Source: Flexistipes sp. (GTDB taxonomy: Bacteria > Chrysiogenota > Deferribacteres > Deferribacterales > Flexistipitaceae). Taken from it: a stretch of DNA of 64,000 bases. Location of the stretch: contig NZ_JAXKVW010000001.1 of assembly GCF_036172515.1 (NCBI RefSeq), positions 124,001-188,000 on the forward strand, written 5' to 3'. This document shows positions 26,937 through 35,469 of the stretch, in pieces. How positions within the stretch are numbered: the stretch's first letter is position 1; each line of letters opens with the position of its first letter. The position numbers and the translations under genes were made by a program. A model generated the notes under the pieces. That model was not told the origin of the DNA. It saw nothing but the letters and a program-made list of their open reading frames with translations, and did not search any database.

Positions 26937-27746
26937 ATGCGGCAGGCACTGACCATAGCCGGCTCTGACAGTGGCGGGGGAGCCGGAATTCAGGCGGATT
27001 TAAAATCGTTCGCAGCTGCGGGAGTATATGGAACATCCGTTATAACGTCCGTAACTTCTCAGAATACACAGGGAGTTACTGATATTTTCAACCTGCCCCT
27101 CAGCTCAATAGAGTCTCAACTTGATGCAATATTTGATGATTTTGACATTTCATGTGTGAAAACAGGAATGCTTTCAACTGCAGAAATTATCCGGACTGTT
27201 TCCGATAAGCTTCAACATTTTAAAGTCAAAAAGCTTGTTGTTGACCCTGTAATGGTGGCCAAAGGGGGAAGCCGGCTGCTGGAGGAAAGTGCCGTAAACA
27301 CATTGATAGATTCTCTGATACCGCAGGCTTACATAATAACCCCTAATATAGAAGAGGCAGAGTTTCTCCTGGATTGTACAATAAATAATGATGCGGAGAT
27401 GAGCAAAGCTGCCAAAGACCTGATGAAAATGGGCAGCGAATTCGTTCTATTAAAGGGTGGCCACTTAAGGAGCAGATATGCAAAGGATATTCTTGTGGGG
27501 ACAGATCTGGAGTTAACTTTTACCTCAAAAAAAATAGACTCAAAAAACACCCACGGAACCGGCTGTACGTATGCTTCAAGTATCGCAGCTTATCTTGCTA
27601 AAGGATTTGATATAAAAAAAGCCGTCCAGACGGCAAAAAATTATATTTATGAAACTATAAACAGCTCCCGCGACCTCGGGATAGGCAGCGGACACGGCCC
27701 GCTTAATCATTTTTGCTACACACGGAGTTTTGATAATGCGTATTGA
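26937..27746 (+). CDS. thiD: Hydroxymethylpyrimidine/phosphomethylpyrimidine kinase
   Basis: This 269-residue ribokinase-fold enzyme phosphorylates HMP to HMP-PP for thiamine synthesis. GSDSGGGAGIQADLKSF (about 8-24), the central VVDPVMVAKGG and the anion-hole HGTGCTYASSIAAYL (about 206-220) are all intact. It has a strong AAAGGAGG ribosome site 11 bases after dnaE. Thiamine genes are thus split between here and the thiF-thiS pair. I see no TPP riboswitch upstream. Confidence 0.94.
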   Translation: MRQALTIAGSDSGGGAGIQADLKSFAAAGVYGTSVITSVTSQNTQGVTDIFNLPLSSIESQLDAIFDDFDISCVKTGMLSTAEIIRTVSDKLQHFKVKKLVVDPVMVAKGGSRLLEESAVNTLIDSLIPQAYIITPNIEEAEFLLDCTINNDAEMSKAAKDLMKMGSEFVLLKGGHLRSRYAKDILVGTDLELTFTSKKIDSKNTHGTGCTYASSIAAYLAKGFDIKKAVQTAKNYIYETINSSRDLGIGSGHGPLNHFCYTRSFDNAY

Positions 27747-28014
27747 TAAGTTTTTAAAGATAATGGCAATTATTAAGAGGCGTACTGTAGCCAATGAAGC
27801 TGCCGAGGAGGGGTTTATTCTGATTAACGGTAAAAAAATAAAACCTTCTTATAGTGTTAAAAGCGGGGATATCCTGGAAATTGACATGTGGAATTATTAT
27901 AAAAGGATACGCATTCTCGACGTTCCGTCAAAAAACAGTGTTCCTAAAAAAGAGAGAGATAAATATATCCTCATGGAAAAATATATCCCAAAAGAGCCTG
28001 GAGATATAATTTGA
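27736..28014 (+). CDS. S4-domain RNA-binding protein (Hsp15/RqcP-like)
   Basis: This 92-residue basic protein consists mainly of one S4 domain (MRIDKFLKI...RRTVANEAAEEGFILINGKKIKPSYSVKSGDILEI, about 1-50). Small proteins of this kind bind stalled 50S subunits carrying nascent-chain tRNA or other structured RNA. The ATG at 27736 lies inside the end of thiD (11-base overlap), so translation is coupled. Hsp15 versus RqcP cannot be settled by eye. Confidence 0.85.
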   Translation: MRIDKFLKIMAIIKRRTVANEAAEEGFILINGKKIKPSYSVKSGDILEIDMWNYYKRIRILDVPSKNSVPKKERDKYILMEKYIPKEPGDII

Positions 28015-28135
28015 AAAAGCATCGTAATTGCTGTGATGTGTAATGCGTAACGTGTGACAGGGGGGAGTTCAACGTTGAGCCTTGAACCTCTACTACCCTT
28101 ACTACCTATATACGTGTATGCTTAATTGCAAATAT

Positions 28136-29401
28136 TCAGTTATTTTCAGGCTTTAAAACAAACGTTGTGTTTTTTCTGTTAAAAAGTCCCTCAGCAGCAT
28201 TCTGAACGTCTTTAAGACTAACATTCCTAAGATTCTCAATGTACTGCTCAAAGTAGTTATGCCCCAGGCCGAGATTCGCGAAAAATGCAGCATACCAGCT
28301 GGTTTTCTGGGTGGATTGGGATTCTGAAAGAATCCTGCCTAAAATATAATTTTTTGCGTTCTCTACATCTTCACCTGTAATCATTTCCACAGATTGTGCG
28401 TTAATCTCTTTTATATCTTCCACAGCCTTCTTTACATTGTCATAATCCAGACCGATAAAAGTAATATAGCGGGAAGAACACAGCCGGGAAGGATAAAAAG
28501 CACCGACAGCATAAGCATAGCCTTTCTGCTGTCTTAAAATATTAAAGTAATACGAACTCATCCCGCCGCCCATTATCTCAGTCAGGACTTTTGTCGATAA
28601 ATATCTTTTATCGGCCGCAGACGGAGCATCGTAAGCCACATATAGTTTTGCCTGCCTTATTCGGGGATAAGCTTCTTCTTCATAAACTGAACGGCTGATA
28701 CCGGAACCCTTGCAATTTATATTTACAGGTTTCCCTTCCGGCAAGCCTTCAAACACATTTTCCGTTTTTGATCGGATCAAATCAGAAAAATCTCCTGCCA
28801 GGGAAATTATAAAATTACTGCCCTTAAAAGTTTTTTCATAATACTTTCTTATATCTTTAAAACTTAAGTTTTTTACAGAATCCACCTGCCCGGTAGTGGA
28901 AAGTTCATAGGGAAAGTCACCATAGGTCAGTTCGCCTAATTTCTCCACAGCAACTTTACTCGGACTGTCTTTCATACTTTTTATCTCTTTTATCAACAAT
29001 CCCTTTTCCCTTTCAAAAATTTCGTTGCTGAAATCCGGATCATTAAAGAGTTTTTTCAGGCACGGCAAAATCTTAATAAAATCATCCTTAAGCATGGATA
29101 TCTGAAACTCAAAGTAGTCGCTGGCTACACCGGCATCTATATTGCCCCCGTAAAACTCCACTTTACTCATAAGATCTCCGCTTTTCAGCCATACGTCTGA
29201 AAAGAGAGTTCCTATACCGTTATCGGCTTCACTTTCTGCAAATAAGCCGCCTTTAATGAAAACATTCAGAGAAATAATATCACTCTGCTCAAGTTTATTT
29301 GTTATAAACATTCCGTTATTTTTAAGCATATTTTTCTCACCTGCAAAAGTTGTGACCGAAGTCATTACTACGACAAATAGGATTATTGAGATTTTTTTCA
29401 T
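28136..29401 (-). CDS. M16-family peptidase homologue lacking the zinc motif (exported)
   Basis: This 421-residue protein has a signal peptide (1-20, MKKISIILFVVV...TFA) and two M16 half-domains. The C-terminal half keeps the LRQQKGYAYAVGA region (about 290), the conserved R/Y motif of M16. The N-terminal half, where active enzymes have HxxEH, reads GTLFSDVWLKSGD (64-76), so no zinc can be bound. It is therefore a non-peptidase partner type, like the inactive subunits of mitochondrial or bacterial M16 pairs. No active partner is adjacent. The ATG at 29401 is chosen because AAGGATAA precedes it and the signal peptide starts there. Confidence 0.85.
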   Translation of the reverse strand: MKKISIILFVVVMTSVTTFAGEKNMLKNNGMFITNKLEQSDIISLNVFIKGGLFAESEADNGIGTLFSDVWLKSGDLMSKVEFYGGNIDAGVASDYFEFQISMLKDDFIKILPCLKKLFNDPDFSNEIFEREKGLLIKEIKSMKDSPSKVAVEKLGELTYGDFPYELSTTGQVDSVKNLSFKDIRKYYEKTFKGSNFIISLAGDFSDLIRSKTENVFEGLPEGKPVNINCKGSGISRSVYEEEAYPRIRQAKLYVAYDAPSAADKRYLSTKVLTEIMGGGMSSYYFNILRQQKGYAYAVGAFYPSRLCSSRYITFIGLDYDNVKKAVEDIKEINAQSVEMITGEDVENAKNYILGRILSESQSTQKTSWYAAFFANLGLGHNYFEQYIENLRNVSLKDVQNAAEGLFNRKNTTFVLKPENN

Positions 29402-29594
29402 AAAATTATCCTTATTACACCTGTATACAAATCTATCATTAAACACACCCTGCAGTCAACGTGCTTCTTATTTCACAAATTTCTGCAATAAAAGATAAAC
29501 AAGGAATTGTTTAGTTCAGAAGAACTTTTTCTGCTCAGCCGGACATCTTAAATGTTATCAATATATACGGATATTTATACACATTTTAAATTTC

Positions 29595-29622
29595 TTGAAC
29601 TTTAAAAAAATTCTGCTATCTA
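29595..29622 (+). promoter_or_regulatory. Candidate promoter of the ccm operon
   Basis: TTGAAC (29595-29600), a 16-base spacer and TATCTA (29617-29622) lie 27 bases before the ccmF start. Both hexamers match 4 of 6 consensus bases. Confidence 0.35.
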
Positions 29623-29648
29623 CTATGAAAACAATAGAGAGGTGAAAT

Positions 29649-31628
29649 GTGGGTAGTATTGGTTTTTTATTGCAATTGGCAGGATTATTTGCCGGCATTG
29701 GAGGAATAATCTGTTACATAATAAGTATTAATAAAAATTCCGAATTATACGGGAAAACGGCGAACAGCCTTCTCCTTGTTCAGGCCGGGCTGATTTCAGC
29801 TGCCACCCTTGTCCTGATATATGCCCTCGCCACCGGCTATTTCAAAATGGAATATGTGGCCCAATATACTGACAGGGCACTGCCCATGATTTACAAAATA
29901 AGTGCATGGTGGGCAGGTCAGGCCGGATCCCTTTTTTTCTGGGGTTGGCTCGTCAGTGTATTCGCAGTTATAGAACTCTACCGCATACGAAACTATTCTC
30001 TGAAGTACAAAAGCTCTGTACTGCTTACCATGATAATAACTTCAACCTTTTTCTATCTTTTAACCACGTTTCTAGTCAATCCGTTTAAAGAACTCAATTT
30101 CTTCCCCAATGACGGAATGGGCATGAATCCATTGTTGCAGAATCCCGGGATGCTGTACCATCCTCCCACCCTTTATCTTGGTTTCGTGGGATTCACAATA
30201 CCGTTGGGTCATGCTGTCGCTTCTTTTCTAACAGCTGACAGGACGGGGTTTTGGGTAAAAGATACAAGAAAATGGTCGTTAATAACCTGGATTTTTCTTA
30301 CAATCGGTATTGTTCTTGGCGGTCAGTGGGCTTATGTGGAGCTCGGCTGGGGCGGATACTGGGCATGGGATCCTGTGGAAAACGCGTCCCTGCTTCCCTG
30401 GTTTACTGCAACAGCGTTTCTGCATTCCGCTGTAATGCTGGAAAGAAAACATAAGTTAAAAATCTGGACATATGCTTTGATTCTGGTGACATTCGAGCTG
30501 TGCATTTTCGGTACTTTTCTCACAAGAAGCGGTGTCATCGATTCCGTTCACAGTTTCGGCAAATCTTCTTTGGGAAGCTTTTTTCTATGGTTTATCGTTA
30601 TAACAACCGGAGCTTTTCTCTATTTTCTTTTCAAAAGCAAAGATGAAATCAAAGACGAAGGTGAATTTACCATTTCCTCCAAAGAAGGGCTCTTCTTTGT
30701 CACAAACTGGCTTTTTGTAGGTCTTATGGCAGTAGTGTTTTTTGGTACGACCCTGCCGATTTTCTCTCAATTGGCCGGCTCAAAACTCAGCGTGGGCATA
30801 CCGTATTACAACAAGGTATCAATTCCTTTTTTTATGGCTATTCTCGTACTCAGCGGCATTTGCCCGTTGGTTCCATACGGCCGTAACGGACTCAAATCCA
30901 GCATAAAGGCACTTTGGCCGTCACTTATTTTCATGGTACTGGCCACCGCAGGAATTTACGCATACGGATATACAAAAATTATCCCCCTTGTACTCTTCGC
31001 TTTTGCTTCGTTCTCACTGTTTACCATCCTTCTGCAGTTTTTTAACGGCATGAGAAAAAATGGTGCAGGAATAATTTTCAGAAACAGAAGATTTTACGGA
31101 GGATTAATTATTCATCTTGGCGTTATGATTATGGCTTACGGGGTTATAGCTTCTTCATTTTATAATGTTAAAATAGACAAAGTGGTTTCTCCGGGAAATA
31201 CAATTGATATGCACCAATCACTTAAAAATTCGCTGCCTGCCGGGAAAGCAGAAATTTTAACAGGGATCACACCTGATTTTGAACTCTTTGTGGGAAATCT
31301 TAAAGTGCAGGAGAGAAAGAATTACGTCTCCGTTTATGCACCTGTGGATGTAAAAAAGAACGGGAGCTACAAGGTTACAATGACGCCGGAAAGACGTTTT
31401 TATAAAAACAACGAACAGCCCTTTGCAGAGGTTGCAATTTACACCAAAGCAGGAGGTGATTTATATTTGATACTTGCTTCTTATTCAAAACCTGATAATG
31501 TGATCGGCATACAGGCTATCTATGAACCGTTTATAGTATGGATTTGGATAGGTTGCGCCCTGATGGTTACAGGCGGACTGTACACAATCAGCTACAAAAG
31601 GAAAGATAGTGACATCAAAACTAATTAA
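29649..31628 (+). CDS. ccmF: Cytochrome c heme lyase subunit CcmF
   Basis: This 659-residue polytopic inner-membrane protein ligates heme to apocytochrome c in system I. It has the tryptophan-rich heme-binding WWD motif WGGYWAWDPVENASLLPW (about 234-251), PGMLYHPPTLYLG and many membrane helices, with a C-terminal periplasmic domain before the last helix. The start is GTG at 29649 with AGAGGTGA before it; an ATG two bases upstream is out of frame. It begins the ccmFABCD operon and overlaps ccmA by 20 bases. Confidence 0.94.
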   Translation: MGSIGFLLQLAGLFAGIGGIICYIISINKNSELYGKTANSLLLVQAGLISAATLVLIYALATGYFKMEYVAQYTDRALPMIYKISAWWAGQAGSLFFWGWLVSVFAVIELYRIRNYSLKYKSSVLLTMIITSTFFYLLTTFLVNPFKELNFFPNDGMGMNPLLQNPGMLYHPPTLYLGFVGFTIPLGHAVASFLTADRTGFWVKDTRKWSLITWIFLTIGIVLGGQWAYVELGWGGYWAWDPVENASLLPWFTATAFLHSAVMLERKHKLKIWTYALILVTFELCIFGTFLTRSGVIDSVHSFGKSSLGSFFLWFIVITTGAFLYFLFKSKDEIKDEGEFTISSKEGLFFVTNWLFVGLMAVVFFGTTLPIFSQLAGSKLSVGIPYYNKVSIPFFMAILVLSGICPLVPYGRNGLKSSIKALWPSLIFMVLATAGIYAYGYTKIIPLVLFAFASFSLFTILLQFFNGMRKNGAGIIFRNRRFYGGLIIHLGVMIMAYGVIASSFYNVKIDKVVSPGNTIDMHQSLKNSLPAGKAEILTGITPDFELFVGNLKVQERKNYVSVYAPVDVKKNGSYKVTMTPERRFYKNNEQPFAEVAIYTKAGGDLYLILASYSKPDNVIGIQAIYEPFIVWIWIGCALMVTGGLYTISYKRKDSDIKTN

Positions 31629-32316
31629 GCTTGATGAGATTACTAAAAGATACGGATATCTGGAGGCCTTAAAAAAGGTCTCCTTTTATTTGGACAGAGG
31701 TGAATTTCTCTCTATATTCGGTCCCAACGGGGCAGGAAAATCCACACTCCTTAAGGTTCTGTCATCGCAGACAAGGCCGAGTTCAGGTCAGATTTTTTTT
31801 GACGGAATAAAGCTTGGTGATCTGCCCAACGATTTCAGAAGAAATTTCGGAGTCATTTCACATCAGCCTTTTCTGTATGAAAACCTGTCTGCCGAGGCTA
31901 ATCTGAAATTTTACGGTAAGCTATACGGACTAAAGGAAGTAGACAAGAAAATTGATGATATTCTGAATAAAGTGGAACTGTCAGACAGAAAGAGCGATTA
32001 TGTCAGAAATTTTTCAAGAGGAATGCTACAAAGGCTCTCTATAGCGAGAAGTCTTCTGCATGATCCTGAAATCATTCTCCTGGATGAGCCCTATACCGGC
32101 CTTGATCAACATGCATCTTACATACTTTCAAATATACTCAAAGAACAGTTTAATCACAGCAAGACAATCATTATGGTAACTCACAATCTTAACCGAGGCT
32201 ACGACTTAGCTTCCAAAGTTGCCATTATGAAAAGGGGAAAAATCGTATTTTTTGATGATAAGGTAAATATCCCCGAATACGAGTTTGAAGACATATATTT
32301 AGCCAAGGTGTCGTAG
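31609..32316 (+). CDS. ccmA: Heme exporter ATP-binding protein CcmA
   Basis: This 235-residue ABC ATPase has Walker A GPNGAGKSTLL (about 39-49), signature FSRGMLQRLSIARSLL and Walker B IILLDEPYTGLD. With CcmB and CcmC it releases heme-loaded CcmE rather than exporting heme freely. It starts with GTG within the end of ccmF and lies 8 bases before ccmB. The assignment to CcmA rests on context and good family likeness. Confidence 0.92.
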   Translation: MTSKLIKLDEITKRYGYLEALKKVSFYLDRGEFLSIFGPNGAGKSTLLKVLSSQTRPSSGQIFFDGIKLGDLPNDFRRNFGVISHQPFLYENLSAEANLKFYGKLYGLKEVDKKIDDILNKVELSDRKSDYVRNFSRGMLQRLSIARSLLHDPEIILLDEPYTGLDQHASYILSNILKEQFNHSKTIIMVTHNLNRGYDLASKVAIMKRGKIVFFDDKVNIPEYEFEDIYLAKVS

Positions 32317-32324
32317 GTTTATTT

Positions 32325-33005
32325 ATGAAAAACTATCTCAAGACTGTTTTTAATATTGTTGAAAAAGACCTGCTACTGGAATTGAAATCAAAGGAAGTGG
32401 TGGTCTCCATGCTTCTCTTTTCACTTCTTGTGGTTATCGTTTTCAGCTTTATCTTTGAACCGGGGGCCGCATACAAAGACAATCTTGTTGGCGGTATCCT
32501 GTGGATGGCAATAATATTTTCAGGCGTACTGGGGCTCAATAAATCAATGCTGAACGAAATCACCGGCGGCAATCTGAATGCACTTCTTTTAGCGCCGGTT
32601 GACAGAAGTGCCGTTTTTTTCGGTAAAGTGTTTTCCAATTTTCTCTTTCTCATAATTATGGAAATAATTACAGTGCCCATTTTTATGGTCTTTTATAATA
32701 TTAATATCTTTGCCAACTCCCTGATGAGTATTGTAGTGCTTGCACTTGGCACATACGGTTTCGCGGTTTTGGGGACACTTTTTTCATTAATCTCGGTAAA
32801 AACAAAAACCCGGGAAATAATGCTCCCTTTGCTGCTTTTGCCCCTTATGATACCAATCATACTTGCCGGAATTCAGTGTATGAATATATATATACTGGGA
32901 GAAGATGTAGCCGAATCTTATAAATGGCTGAAACTGATCGGAGCGTTTGACGTAATTTTTACCGCTGTTATTTTTGCAATTTTCGATTACATAGTAGAGG
33001 AGTAG
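32325..33005 (+). CDS. ccmB: Heme exporter membrane protein CcmB
   Basis: This 226-residue protein has about six membrane helices and the CcmB-type N-terminus (EKDLLLELKSKEVV...LLFSLLVVIVFSF), forming the permease of the CcmAB complex. It is 8 bases after ccmA and 3 bases before ccmC. It is slightly longer at the C-terminus than some homologues but otherwise ordinary. Confidence 0.92.
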   Translation: MKNYLKTVFNIVEKDLLLELKSKEVVVSMLLFSLLVVIVFSFIFEPGAAYKDNLVGGILWMAIIFSGVLGLNKSMLNEITGGNLNALLLAPVDRSAVFFGKVFSNFLFLIIMEIITVPIFMVFYNINIFANSLMSIVVLALGTYGFAVLGTLFSLISVKTKTREIMLPLLLLPLMIPIILAGIQCMNIYILGEDVAESYKWLKLIGAFDVIFTAVIFAIFDYIVEE

Positions 33006-33008
33006 TGT

Positions 33009-33680
33009 ATGAAACTAAATGCTCTAATTGATGCTCTGACTTTTCTGGCCGTTGCTCTGGGGCTTTATTTTGCCTTTATCTACGCACCGGTTGAGAATGT
33101 TATGGGCCCGATTCAGAAGATTTTTTACTTTCACGTCGCATCTGCCTGGATAAGCTTTTTTGCCTTCTTTGTAACATTTATCTGCAGCTTTTTTGTGCTT
33201 TTTACAAATAGATACATCTTTGATGACATTGCCTCCGGTTCTGCAGAAATCGGAATTATCTTCTGTACCATAGTCTTGATTACAGGTCCGATATGGGCGA
33301 AACCTATTTGGGGAACATGGTGGACATGGGACCCCCGATTAACGACAACGTTAATTCTGTGGTTTATCTATGTGGGCTACTTGATGCTGCGAAAATTTTT
33401 GGATGAAGAAGATAAAAGAGCAAAATTTTCAGCTGCTCTCGGCATTATTGGATTTATCGATGTTCCCATAGTATTCTTTTCAATAAGATGGTGGAGAACA
33501 ATTCATCCGAATGTACTCCAGAAAGGCGGCGGTGGTCTTGCCCCTGAAATGCTTACAGCTCTTTTTGTATCCATTTTTGCTTTTACACTGCTGTACATAA
33601 TGATGATGGTCAAGACCGTGATAGTAAAACATATGTTTCGCAGATATGAAAAAATCGCTTCAAACAAGGGGGAAATATGA
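33009..33680 (+). CDS. ccmC: Heme-handling protein CcmC
   Basis: This 223-residue membrane protein has six helices and the WWD motif WGTWWTWDPRLTTTLILW (about 98-115) with flanking histidines (FHVASAW; TIHPNVLQ), which hold heme for transfer to CcmE. It follows ccmB by 3 bases and its stop overlaps the ATG of the ccmD-like gene. Confidence 0.94.
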   Translation: MKLNALIDALTFLAVALGLYFAFIYAPVENVMGPIQKIFYFHVASAWISFFAFFVTFICSFFVLFTNRYIFDDIASGSAEIGIIFCTIVLITGPIWAKPIWGTWWTWDPRLTTTLILWFIYVGYLMLRKFLDEEDKRAKFSAALGIIGFIDVPIVFFSIRWWRTIHPNVLQKGGGGLAPEMLTALFVSIFAFTLLYIMMMVKTVIVKHMFRRYEKIASNKGEI

Positions 33681-33817
33681 AGAATTTTTGGTTTTTATTT
33701 AGTGCATACATGGTAATTTGGGCTGCCATCTTCGGATATATTCTTAAGCTGAACGGCAAAATGAAAGAATTAAAGTTAAAGCTGGACAAGCTTGAATCTG
33801 AAACGAAAGAACCGTAA
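33677..33817 (+). CDS. Small CcmD-like membrane protein
   Basis: This 46-residue protein, MKNFWFLFSAYMVIWAAIF..., has one membrane helix (about 3-24) followed by a charged amphipathic tail (KLKLDKLESETKEP). This is the pattern of CcmD, which stabilises the CcmABC complex. Its ATG overlaps the ccmC stop (ATGA), with GGGGGAAAT upstream as ribosome site. Size, position and topology support the call. Sequence similarity at this length is not decisive. Confidence 0.8.
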   Translation: MKNFWFLFSAYMVIWAAIFGYILKLNGKMKELKLKLDKLESETKEP

Positions 33818-33845
33818 AGAATTGTTCATTCAAACATATAACAAA

Positions 33846-33868
33846 GGGGCACAATAAGGTTGTGCCCC
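33846..33868. terminator. Stem-loop between the ccm operon and the convergent ferritin gene
   Basis: GGGGCACAA and TTGTGCCCC form a perfect 9-bp stem with a 5-base loop. There is no U-run after it in the ccm direction, so it may be a weak or bidirectional terminator. Confidence 0.5.
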
Positions 33869-33892
33869 ACACCCTAAAATAAAATTCAGTTT

Positions 33893-34405
33893 TTACTGTC
33901 CGGCATCAGCCTGAGTAAATGTCCTGGTACCAAGCTCTTTGTCTATCATAAAAATACCGTTACCCTGACCGTCCACAAGTTTTAAGTTGTCGATTATCTC
34001 ATTGACAGATGCTTCCTCTTCCACCTGCTCAGTGATGAACCACTGTAAAAATGCGTTTGTAGCATGATCTTTCTCACTGAGTGCTAAATCCACAAGCTCG
34101 TAAATACTTTTTGTAATAAACTGCTCGTGTTCAAGTGTTTTCTCAAAAACTTCAAGAGATGAAGAAAATTTGGTTTCCGGCTTATCAATCTTCAACAGAT
34201 CAACTTCAGCACCCTGGTCAAGAAGGTAAGTATAGAATTTCATTGCGTGGAAATTTTCCTCCTGGTACTGCACATAAAACCAGTTGGCAAAGCCTTTAAG
34301 TCCTCTGTTTTCGCTCCAGGCTGACATAGCAAGATACAGATATGCCGAGAAAAACTCATTATTCAGCTGTTTATTAAGCGCCTGCTCCATTTTTTTGCTT
34401 ATCAT
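33893..34405 (-). CDS. Ferritin
   Basis: This 170-residue four-helix iron-storage protein keeps all ferroxidase-centre residues at canonical positions: E17, E50 and H53 (YQEENFHAMKF), E94, Q127 and E130. It resembles bacterial non-heme FtnA rather than bacterioferritin, as no heme-ligand Met is apparent. It is monocistronic with an AGGAGG ribosome site. I see no convincing Fur box in the upstream 280 bases. Confidence 0.95.
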   Translation of the reverse strand: MISKKMEQALNKQLNNEFFSAYLYLAMSAWSENRGLKGFANWFYVQYQEENFHAMKFYTYLLDQGAEVDLLKIDKPETKFSSSLEVFEKTLEHEQFITKSIYELVDLALSEKDHATNAFLQWFITEQVEEEASVNEIIDNLKLVDGQGNGIFMIDKELGTRTFTQADAGQ

Positions 34406-34585
34406 AAAATCCTCCTTTACCTTTGCTGTTTAGCAGTATTAATTTATAACATAATTTAACCCTTATTTATAGAAATTTTCATAATTTATTGTAAATTTTT
34501 ACCATAATCGATATAATATATTATGAAACTTTCTCACAGGATTGAATTTGCAATAATTGTGTGGTAAAAATTTATTTAAGGATTT

Positions 34586-34693
34586 ATGATGATAACGGAA
34601 AAAAATCTTCTTCAGTCAGGATTTATCTGTTTACAAACTATTCTGAATATCCGTTTAAAATGTAAAAAAAATGTTGGAGGGATAAATTTATGA
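34586..34693 (+). CDS. Possible 35-codon leader ORF before the CpoB-like gene
   Basis: An ATG-ATG start preceded by AAGGA opens a 35-codon frame whose TGA overlaps the next gene's ATG (ATGA). This could couple translation. The peptide (MMITEKNLLQSGF...) has no recognisable feature, so the ORF may be chance. Confidence 0.2.
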   Translation: MMITEKNLLQSGFICLQTILNIRLKCKKNVGGINL

Positions 34694-35466
34694 AACGTAT
34701 CTTGATAGTTCTGCCAATTTTAATTGTTTTTGTTTCATGTGCGCCTAAAAACCAGGCTCTTAATAATAGTATCAGTGCTATGAATCAGGAAATAGTGGAT
34801 CTGCAAAAATCAATAGCCAATCTTAAAATGGAAAATGATGAGCTTGACAGAAAAATCACTGTAAATAAAACAAAAATAAACACAAATTCCCAGGCAATCT
34901 CAGATATTAACAATGATGTCACCTATCTGACTAATGAAATTTCGATGACAAAAGAGCGTTTGGAAACATCGAAACCTGTTGTGCAGTCCGGAGATAATAA
35001 AATTATGTCTGAAGACAATCAAACACAGAATGCGAAAAATGAATCCGCTGAGCAGACTGACAATCAAATAGTTATTATTGAAGACAAATTTTCAGATAAA
35101 GGCAGTCTGTACAGCTATGCCTATGAACTTTTCAAATCAGGTAAATATTACGAAAGCAGGCAGAAATTTAATGAATTTCTTTCATTATACCCCAAAGACA
35201 GCCTTTCGGACAACGCAAAATACTGGATAGCTGAAACTTATTACTCTCAAAACAATTACAACAAGGCTATCGAGAATATTAAACAAATGATCAGGGAATA
35301 CCCTGACGGCAATAAAGTTCCTGCCGGCTATCTTAAAATGGGGCTGGCTTATAATGAACTTGGCAACAGGAATGAAGCTGTCAAAATACTTAAAGAACTT
35401 ACCCAAAAATTCCCGGCTTCCGGCGTAGCTGCAAGAGCAAAGGAATTTTTGGCAAAGTGGGAGTAA
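34690..35466 (+). CDS. CpoB/YbgF-like cell-division coordinator lipoprotein
   Basis: This 258-residue protein has a lipobox VSCA (C17), then a long coiled coil (about 20-95, MNQEIVDLQKSIANLKMENDEL...). A low-complexity Asn/Gln/Glu linker and C-terminal TPR repeats (about 135-255) of the Tol-Pal-associated YbgF type follow. Such proteins link outer-membrane constriction to septal peptidoglycan synthesis. E. coli CpoB is periplasmic and soluble; lipoprotein forms are known elsewhere. It lies 3 bases before the LysM gene and has GTTGGAGGG as ribosome site. No tol-pal genes are in the window. Confidence 0.82.
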   Translation: MKRILIVLPILIVFVSCAPKNQALNNSISAMNQEIVDLQKSIANLKMENDELDRKITVNKTKINTNSQAISDINNDVTYLTNEISMTKERLETSKPVVQSGDNKIMSEDNQTQNAKNESAEQTDNQIVIIEDKFSDKGSLYSYAYELFKSGKYYESRQKFNEFLSLYPKDSLSDNAKYWIAETYYSQNNYNKAIENIKQMIREYPDGNKVPAGYLKMGLAYNELGNRNEAVKILKELTQKFPASGVAARAKEFLAKWE

Positions 35467-35469
35467 AGT

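Noticed and set aside
26900-26940. TPP riboswitch before thiD, or before the thiF-thiS genes
   Set aside because: The thiD gene follows dnaE by only 11 bases and no CTGAGA/ACCTGATCTGG-type core is visible near either thiamine locus.
34406-34520. Fur box upstream of ferritin
   Set aside because: No stretch matches the GATAATGATAATCATTATC pattern beyond what A/T-rich DNA gives by chance.
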